Part shown: positions 13,001-22,000 of the stretch, piece after piece
How positions within the stretch are numbered: the stretch's first letter is position 1
Layout of the letters: every line of letters begins with the position of its first letter
Source of the DNA: Chaunax sp. Z400
Taxonomy: Eukaryota > Chordata > Actinopteri > Lophiiformes > Chaunacidae
DNA: 64,000 nucleotides
Assembly: GCA_037577475.1 (NCBI GenBank)
Contig: CM075184.1
Coordinates: forward strand, 2,951,594-3,015,593
Direction of reading: 5' to 3'
Made by a program: the position numbers and the translations under genes
Notes under the pieces: generated by a model
What the model was told of the DNA's origin: nothing
Seen by the model: only the letters and a program-made list of their open reading frames with translations
Database searches by the model: none

Positions 13001-16000
13001 CCACCGATTTTACTCATCAAATCACTTTACATGTCATGATTAGTAGCATGAGAAAAATCATCGCATGAAATCTTTTGCAGTTCTTGCCGAAGATTTGGCA
13101 AAAAATAGACTTAATACCTAAAGGTAATAACTTCCACTAGACACAGTATTGCATGAGTGTGGACAGACACGCAACTGGTATGCAGTAACTGGTATCCTTA
13201 CACTGTGCTGCTTTGGTAGGCAAATACTTCAGCTATGGTTTTCGCAGCAGTGGACACCTTTGTCTGATTCCAATGGGTGTGAAGCACTTTGTGCTTAAGG
13301 GCTCTTGGTGCCTTATCTTTATCCTCTGTGTAAAGTACAGACAGACCTCTGTGTGGCAAAGTTGTCTGTGTTCCTGTTTAATTTGGAATGCTCCTCTGTT
13401 TTTTTTGCATCAACCCTTCTGTCTCTGGCCTCAGGTTTTAATAAGTGTGGCAGGAGGAACGGGGGATGCACTCACCTGTGCCTGCCCCGTCCAAACGGTA
13501 CGTCCTGTGCCTGTCCCACCGGCATCCTGCTAAAGGGAGACAGGAGGTCATGTGACGACTCCCCAGAGACGTACCTGCTTTTCTCCAACCGTGTCAGCGT
13601 GCGCAGAATCTCCCTGGACACCAACGACCACACAGACGTGCATGTACCGGTGCCCGAGCTGCACAACGTCATCTCACTGGATTACGACAGCGTAGACGGA
13701 AAACTGTACTACACCGACGTCACCCTGGATGTTATAAGGTGTGAACGTAAACAACATCGGCAAACTCGCTTTTGCCATTTGTGTATTTTTATTTTTTAGC
13801 TTTTTTTAGCTGTGTATTTACCATTCATTACATTAATTATAATTTTATGATTGTTGGTCTTAATTAAGGTTAGCAACTGTCTGTCATCCTGAGATCCCTT
13901 AAATCTACAGTAGATGATGGGAATAAATGAGATTCTGGATGAAATTAGTCTTTTTGTTGTTGTTGCTGTGCCAAAATGAATAAAGGTTCATCATTTAATT
14001 TTCTCTCTGGTAGCTTTATGTTATATGTTGTCCACCTTTTATTTCATTAGGCGTGTGAACCTTGATGGCAGTGGCATGGAGACTGTGATCAGCCAGGGCC
14101 TGAAGACCACAGATGGACTGGCTGTAGACTGGGTGGCCAGGAACATGTACTGGACTGACACTGGGCGCAACACCATCGAGGTGGCCCGCCTGGATGGGAC
14201 AAGCCGCAAAGTTCTGGTAAACAACAGTTTGGATGAACCTCGAGCCATCGCAGTGTTCCCGAGCAAAGGGTGAGAGAGGGGAGTCAAGGCTCCACCTTCA
14301 AATCTAAATTTGTCTCACAAACTGTTTGGAAGTGTCACATATGTCAATATGTTTTTAAGTTGCTAAAAACAGAGACAGTTTCCTCACCAGTTCAGCTTCG
14401 TCTCTACAGGTTCCTGTTCTGGACTGACTGGGGTCACATTGCAAAGATTGAGCGATCTCACCTGGACGGCTCAGACAGAAAGGTTCTGATCAACACCGAC
14501 CTGGGCTGGCCCAACGGTCTCACTCTTGACTATGACACAAGAAGGTAATTGTCTGTGGAAGGAGTTACCCATGTGGCCTTGATGATGATGATGAGATATT
14601 ATGAAAGTTTCATTATTTAATGATCCCTGTGGGGAAATCAGATATTCAGAAAGTCTTTGTCTAAAACATTAAAGATGAAGATCAAACATCAGTTATTATA
14701 AAACCACCGAACATACAGTGAAAAATGCACTTAATTAAAGGTGTGGTGAGTGTTTTTTCACATAGTGATGAAAGACATTTGAAAATTGAATGCCAGAAAT
14801 CAGTCAGAGTTTGACAGGACCAGAATATGTGTCCCAAAGAGACGGGGATTTAACGGCACCTAGGACAGTCTGGGCCGACAGATGAGTACATTTTGGCCAA
14901 TTTGTCATTAGAATAATGCAATCGGTGAAATACTTTGAATTGTACCAAATTCTGCCTCACACAGAAAGATGAGGAGTGGATTAGTGAGATAGCAGAGTTC
15001 CATGTTTCATCAGAGATTGTCTCACCTATATCCAGTTCCCATGCAGTCCTGGTGCTATTCCACGTGGGAATACATAAACTCTGTATCACATTATATATTT
15101 TGGAAATTAGAGATGAGATGAGAATGTCATACATTGGGCCTTTTTCTGGTGGGTTGGGGTAAGATGAGAAATACTTTGAGGCGAAGCTGCGGGCTTGGAA
15201 ATATTGGAGGTAGTGACTTTATAGTGACAATATATACCATATTCCCATATCCCATATTCCCATATCGTACAATATAGCCCATATTCCCATATCGAACAAT
15301 ATATCCCATATTCCCATATCGTACAATATATCCCATATTCCCATATCGTACAATATATCTCATATTCCCATATTGTACAATATATCCCATATTCCCATAT
15401 CGTACAATATATCTCATATTCCCATATCATACAATATATCTCATATTCCCATATCGTACAATATATCCCATATTCCCATATCATACAATATATCTCATAT
15501 TCCCATATCATACAATATATCTCATATTCCCATATCATACAATATATCCCATATTCCCATATCATACAATATATCTCATATTCCCATATCATACAATATA
15601 TCCCATATTCCCATATCATACAATATATCTCATATTCCCATATCATACAATATATCCCATATTCCCATATCATACAATATATCTCATATTCCCATATCAT
15701 ACAATATATCTCATATTCCCATATCATACAATATATCCCATATTCCCATATCATACAATATATCCCATATTCCCATATCATACAATATATCTCATATTCC
15801 CATATCGTACAATATATCTCATATTCCCATATCGTACAATATATCCCATATTCCCATATTGTACAATATATCCCATATTCCCATATCGTACAATATATCC
15901 CATATTCCCATATCATACAATATATCCCATATTCCCATATCATACAATATATCTCATATTCCCATATCGTACAAACTGGCATGTTCTAACTGAGCATTAT

Positions 16001-19000
16001 TAGTAGCAGTATGCAGTACATATACATACAAATACAAGAGGTGGATACACTACATGTCCAATATAATGCATTTACTACATCAGCACATACGATGACCTAA
16101 ATATGACCTCAGTTGAATCAACAGTCCAACAGAAATGACCATAACAAGCTTAAGAATGACTGCATTTTTTACAGAGCTAACATTATATTACAATGATCTG
16201 GATTGCATGACATGTCTTTATGCTAATTATTGGTGTCATCTCCTGCAATCATACCACTGTGAACATGTTATCATGGTAGCTTTAACATAAACTACAAATG
16301 CATCTTCTGATGCACCTGAACACATCGTCAGTGATGTATCCTGGGTTACTGGGTTTCAGTTCAGCTTTACTTGGACCTTGAAGCTAACATAGCATTCAGT
16401 AATCCTAACATGCAAGATTTGAGCATGTTACTATGAGTTTTAGTATGTTAACAGGCCATGGTAGCAGCTTAAAGTTGAAGTATGATGGTGTAGAGCTCAC
16501 CCAGCAGCTCTGTTCTCCTCTAGGGTGTTTCAGCTGTTTCTCCAGAAGGCATGTACCGAATGAATCTGTGCTGTTTTCTGCAGGATCTTCTGGGTGGATG
16601 CACACTTGGACCGGATCGAGAGTTCAGACCTGAATGGAAAACTGCGTCAGATACTCGTCAGCCCGGTGTCTCACCCGTTTGCTCTCACACAGGTACGTCC
16701 CACCTCTCCTCGGCCTCACCTTTCACTGGGCTGACCCTTCCTCTTGGCTGCCTCCTCCACTCGCCTGCTCTCTTTCACTCATCGGTTCACTGTGTGACTT
16801 TCACTGGTCTCTGTCCTCCAACTCATACTGAACCCATTCGACTTAACCATTTCTTCTACTTCTCTTCCACTCTGACCCTCATGTTTCCTCCTCCTCTCTC
16901 TCTTCCCTTTCTTCCTCCCACACCCCTGCTCCTTGTCTGTGTTTTTTCTCTCCTCTTTTCTTCTCCCTCGTTTCCCCAGTTGAAGCCGGTGTCCTCCCCT
17001 CTAACCCCTTTCTCCCGACTCTCGCAGCAAGATCGCTGGATCTACTGGACAGACTGGCAGACTAAGTCCGTCCAACGAGTGGACAAACACACCGGGCGTA
17101 ATAAGGAAACCGTGCTGGCCAACGTGGAGGGCCTCATGGACATTATAGTGGTATCACCTCACAAACAGACAGGTAAGGAGGCTTTTCTTCTCATAGCTCC
17201 ACCTGACATGGGAGACAGCAAAGACCTCCCTATCAACATCTTTATGAGGACTTCGATGCTCGAATGTTCAGCTCATGATGTTCTGAACCCGTAGAGGCTG
17301 AGGTGAATGTGTGAGCTTGAAATAAAGCTGGTAATGAATGCAGGAACAAAGGTGACAACAAGCCAAGTCAGTTTGGTAAAGCACAGAAATAACCTTCTAC
17401 CTGAGCCTAATACAGTAAAATCAATAATTAATCAGCTAAAAATGCTTTTAAATCATCATTTAACACAAGAAATGACACTTTTTGATACTAATTTGATCTA
17501 AAATGTTCATTATTTGTCATTTGTGGAGAATAAAACCACCGACTGCAACCTCAAAGATGTTACTTGATGCAAGCTGAGTTCAAATCCCGTCGCTCTCTCC
17601 TGATGAAATGAACTAAACTGAAGGAGGAAACAGTTCAGACGGTTCGGTGCTAGTTGTGAATCTCCCCTCTGTTCTTTTACAGGTACCAACCTCTGTGGGG
17701 TAAATAATGGTGGCTGCACTCATCTCTGCTTCGCCAAGACCAACAGCTTTGTGTGTGCCTGTCCTGATGAACCAGATGGGCGACCCTGCTCCACCAGTGA
17801 GTCACCACTGTGCAGCGTTTATCCCACTCTTGATTGTGCTGACTTTTTCATGTCATCAATGTTTCTGTGTTTTAGCTCCGACCAGGCTAAAGACAGAAGA
17901 AATAATATACTACTGTAACAGAAAATGAACCAAACACATTCAGGTTCTGATCTGCATATGTTTTTCAGTTTCAGGTTACATCCCCACTGCTCCTACCAGA
18001 GCAACCAGCAGCACTCCTATCCCCAACAAGATCCCCAAAGCTCCAACAGACGCTCCACACAGAGGACCCTCACTGGTCAAGTGCGTATGTTCAGCCACAT
18101 TTCCACTATGTAGTACCGGCTCCACTTGGTATCTGCTACTGGTCTGCAGCTCGTTTTCCATTACAGGATAGTTCCTCCTCAGGGCAGATGGAAGCTGCAT
18201 GAAACTGCCGTGGCGTAGTCTTCAACGCGACACACACCTCATCAGCTATCAAAGACAGGAACGTCTGCTATCAGTAAACGTCTCCTCAATAAAAAACAGT
18301 TACGGCCGCTAAAGTAGCTTGGCTGTTTGAATTAGGCGGTCATTGATCTGTGCTGTGCAGAATATTCTGTGTGTGCCAAGCATTGATGATGCAATGACAC
18401 AGAAACCATTCTGTCTGACCAATCAGTGGTCTGTAATGTCTCACCTGACCTTTTAGTACCTGCTCGGCTCGCTTGGAACCACAACGGAGGTGGTCCTAAA
18501 AAAGAGTACCAGATACCAGGAACTTTTTCCCCTAAGGAAAGCTCCTTTTGTAGTGATTTGTTTCTTGATGTAGTCTAAAAATGTAATCAAACACATGGTG
18601 TCACCTACTTCATCATGATTCTTAGTGTAGGATCACTGGAGGCCTCAGGTTTCTTATTCACACTTGTGTATGCTGAATACTGGATCACTCTGCACATTCA
18701 TCATTCTACACAGTGAAGATCAAACGTCCGAGGAGCAAGAAGAAAATGACATTTTTGACTTGATGGGGAATTGAATTATATCAAGGGAGACTTTTATTTT
18801 TCAAACGATTTCAAATACAAGATGCTTTCAGCTTTGTTGATCTCAGAACTACTTTTTAAGGAGTCATAAGTGGAAATGAGAACTTGCTTGTCGTTGAGGG
18901 TGGAGGATTTTCTCATTCCATAGAGGAGTATCATGTGATTGTTCATCTTCAACAGGAAACACAATGAGGTTTTCAAACAGCAGTAATAGTACAGAAACTC

Positions 19001-22000
19001 GTCCCCTATAGAAAACAAACTGTGACAATTGAACTTAATGAGAGTTACAGCTGATATTATGTAAAGAACGTGTCTCTCTTTTTTTTTTAGCTGCACTGAC
19101 CTCAACGACGAAGGCTGCCTGAGCAACGTGGTGACAGCTCCTCATGGTAAGTACAGGAAGATATTCTCACTCATGTTTTTGCACATCGCAGGTAAAGGAA
19201 CAGTCTCACATTTACCATCACATCCAGACAAAAGCAATGCATTACTTTCATCCATGTGTGTCCTGCACAGAGATGGGTCCAGGGTGTTTTAGCTCAAACA
19301 CTGCTAGCCTAGCCCTACGATACACCCTGTAAACCATGTATCCTGTTGATTTAACTATTAGCTGAAGGTGGTTGTGGATTAATAGCTTGCTAGCTAACAC
19401 AATAACAGCTTTTGAGTTTTATCAAGGTACATTTTCCACATTTCCCTTTTCTTCCATTTTAGCTGTGCTAATTGTGGGAGTGACAGTAATGACCAGGTTT
19501 AAATGTAATATCGTTCACAACAGTAAATAATCATTGGGAATCTCTTTTTCCATCTGACTTGGCACAAATAATATGAATGTAAGCAAACAAATGTGGATAA
19601 TAATCCATTATCAAAGTGATGCAAATGCAAATTGAGTCATATTATAACTATAATAAAACTTTATTCATCTAGCACAACATAAAAAGTCAACACATACAAC
19701 TAAATCAAAACAAATCAATAAGAATCTACTTTAAAATTGTGTGTGTAGTGCTGTTTTTACAAAATACACAGTATTTTTACACCTTTATAGCAGGGGTTCA
19801 CAAAGTGGGGGTTGCAATCCTTGGGGGGGTCACAAGACACCAATGGTGGGGTCAGGAGATGATTTCCAGACATCAAATAAAATTTATAGATTATTACAAA
19901 TAGTCCATTTTATTTTTTAATTCTAACAAAAGATAAATACCATGCAAATAAAAATGTGTGTTGTGTGTTTGGATAAGACTATTAGTTGATGTGCGCTTAA
20001 TGTTTGTATGCTTCAACCACCTCTGGGGATAGTGGGGGTCGTGAGTCTCTGCCACCGTTTATTTGGGGTTGGGGGGGGGAAGTTTTGGGAACCCCTGCTT
20101 TAGAGGACCGACTCTGCAGTCATGAAATCGTCACTCAAAGTTCAAGGATGTCGTTCATGCAGTGTTAATGTAGAAGGAGACGCACAATGAACCCCAAAAC
20201 CATCGTGTTGAGTTTCTGATCACAGCTTATAAATATGGAAACCTTTCCCTCAACTAGCTTCCATCACCACAACCTAAGCTAGGCTAAGTGCCTGTAGAAT
20301 GATCTCTGCACTAGAAAACTGCTGTATTTTCCTGTAATGTTCTTTTGAATGAAGTCACTCACAGCAGTCATGAATCTGTACCTTCTGTCGAAGGAGAAGG
20401 ACTTCATATCAGCTATGTGATCGGTGGGGTTTTGACCATCCTGGCAATCCTGATCCTCATCGCTGCTTTGATTATTTACAGGTCAGTCCCTGGTTTGAAA
20501 CTCAGTCTGTATTGATATATTGATATTTCACATTTAGCCTTGAACTCTTTTCTTCCTGTTTTCGATTGACAGACATAAGAAGTCAAAGTTTGCTGACCCA
20601 GGGGTGAGTAACCTGACCTACAGTAACCCCTCCTACCGGACGTCCACACAAGAGGTCAAAATCGAGGCGTCACAGAAACCCCCAATATACAACCAGCTTC
20701 GATATAAGAAAGAGGTAACAGACAGTCTGGATGCTGGAGGGAAAATGTTTCTGTTTCACAGATGAATGGATTCAGTTGAATCCAGGATATTTGACTGTAT
20801 GATAACAGACTGTGGATAAATGACGTCACAGTCTGTCTCCTGTCAGACTGTGTTGAAATGTGTTGCTATGTGACACCAACATGTTGCAGACATCAGCACT
20901 CATCTTTTCTCCCCCTCTCCTCACTGCAGCTCTCTCATCCCTACAACTCCCTCTCTCCCTTTATCTTTTGACCCACTTGTCCTGTGGAGAGGTAGCTACG
21001 CAGCATGAAGGAGTTGTGTTCTTTCTGTTTTCTCCGACTCGTCCTCTGCTTTTATTTGGTTTTCCTTCATGTCTTCAGTCTTTCCCGGCATGAAACCTGC
21101 TTCCCAGTCCTGATGGTGTCTCTCGTTGTTACAGTGTCAAAGCTCTGTGACCAGCAGCATGCCGCTGTTTATACAACCTATCATTTTGTGTGTGTGTGAA
21201 ACTGACATTTCAACAAGCCAAGAATCTAAATGAATGCATACATTTAGTTAAAGGTGCCACTGCATCATCATTACACATACATACAAGGAATTTGACTTGG
21301 TGTTCTGGTGCTTACATAAATGTTGACATGAATCTAAGCAAAGATATCAAATAGAAACATCTGCAATATCCAGAACAAACACTTTGTTTTCAAATAATGT
21401 GCAGTTGTGTGAGGCTGTGCAAAAAACGTGCAAAAATATGTAAGATTTGAGTCATTATTATGATCTGTGCATTTGAATTTCTTTTATTGCAAGCCCATTG
21501 CTGCAGCTGTTAAAACATGTAATGGCTGGACTGCTGATGGGCTGCTTGTGGAAGAACACGAACACTGAGTGATGCCAGATGAACTACTTGGTTATATTTT
21601 GCTAGTTTATCTATAAGTCTCGAGAGACTAGGGAGGGAAAAAAAGATCCATTTTCTACTTATCTCATTTAAAGAAAAAGGCAGGTGCATAGGAGAGGGAT
21701 GAGTCGACCGGAACTTCCAAAGGGATTCCTGCACACTGTCTAACATGGATAAATGTCACATTCACCATTTTTTATATGAAGCTCAAACATTAAAAAAAAT
21801 GTGGCGAAGCACATCTGGAGCTAACGAAGCCATCCAGTGAGAAACATTAACAATTTATATACAGTAACAGACACCAATAATCAAATAGTAAAGGAAGCAG
21901 AGAACATTAAAAAGAGCCATTTTGCTGTGCATGGGTTGTGTTAGAGGGCGACATCTTGTTCTGGAATGCTGTGCATTTGCCCTATAATTAATCCTTAAGG

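Noticed and set aside
15231..15974. CRISPR-like regular repeats (also 35099-35525 and 59605-61218)
   Set aside because: Units are contiguous without unique spacers, in a vertebrate genome; they are minisatellites.
15107..15993. 291- and 206-residue repetitive open frames on opposite strands
   Set aside because: Both come from the 27-bp intronic minisatellite.
17570..17600. 'gttcaaatcccg' resembling a tRNA B box
   Set aside because: No matching A box, acceptor stem or cloverleaf can be formed around it; it lies in an lrp4 intron.
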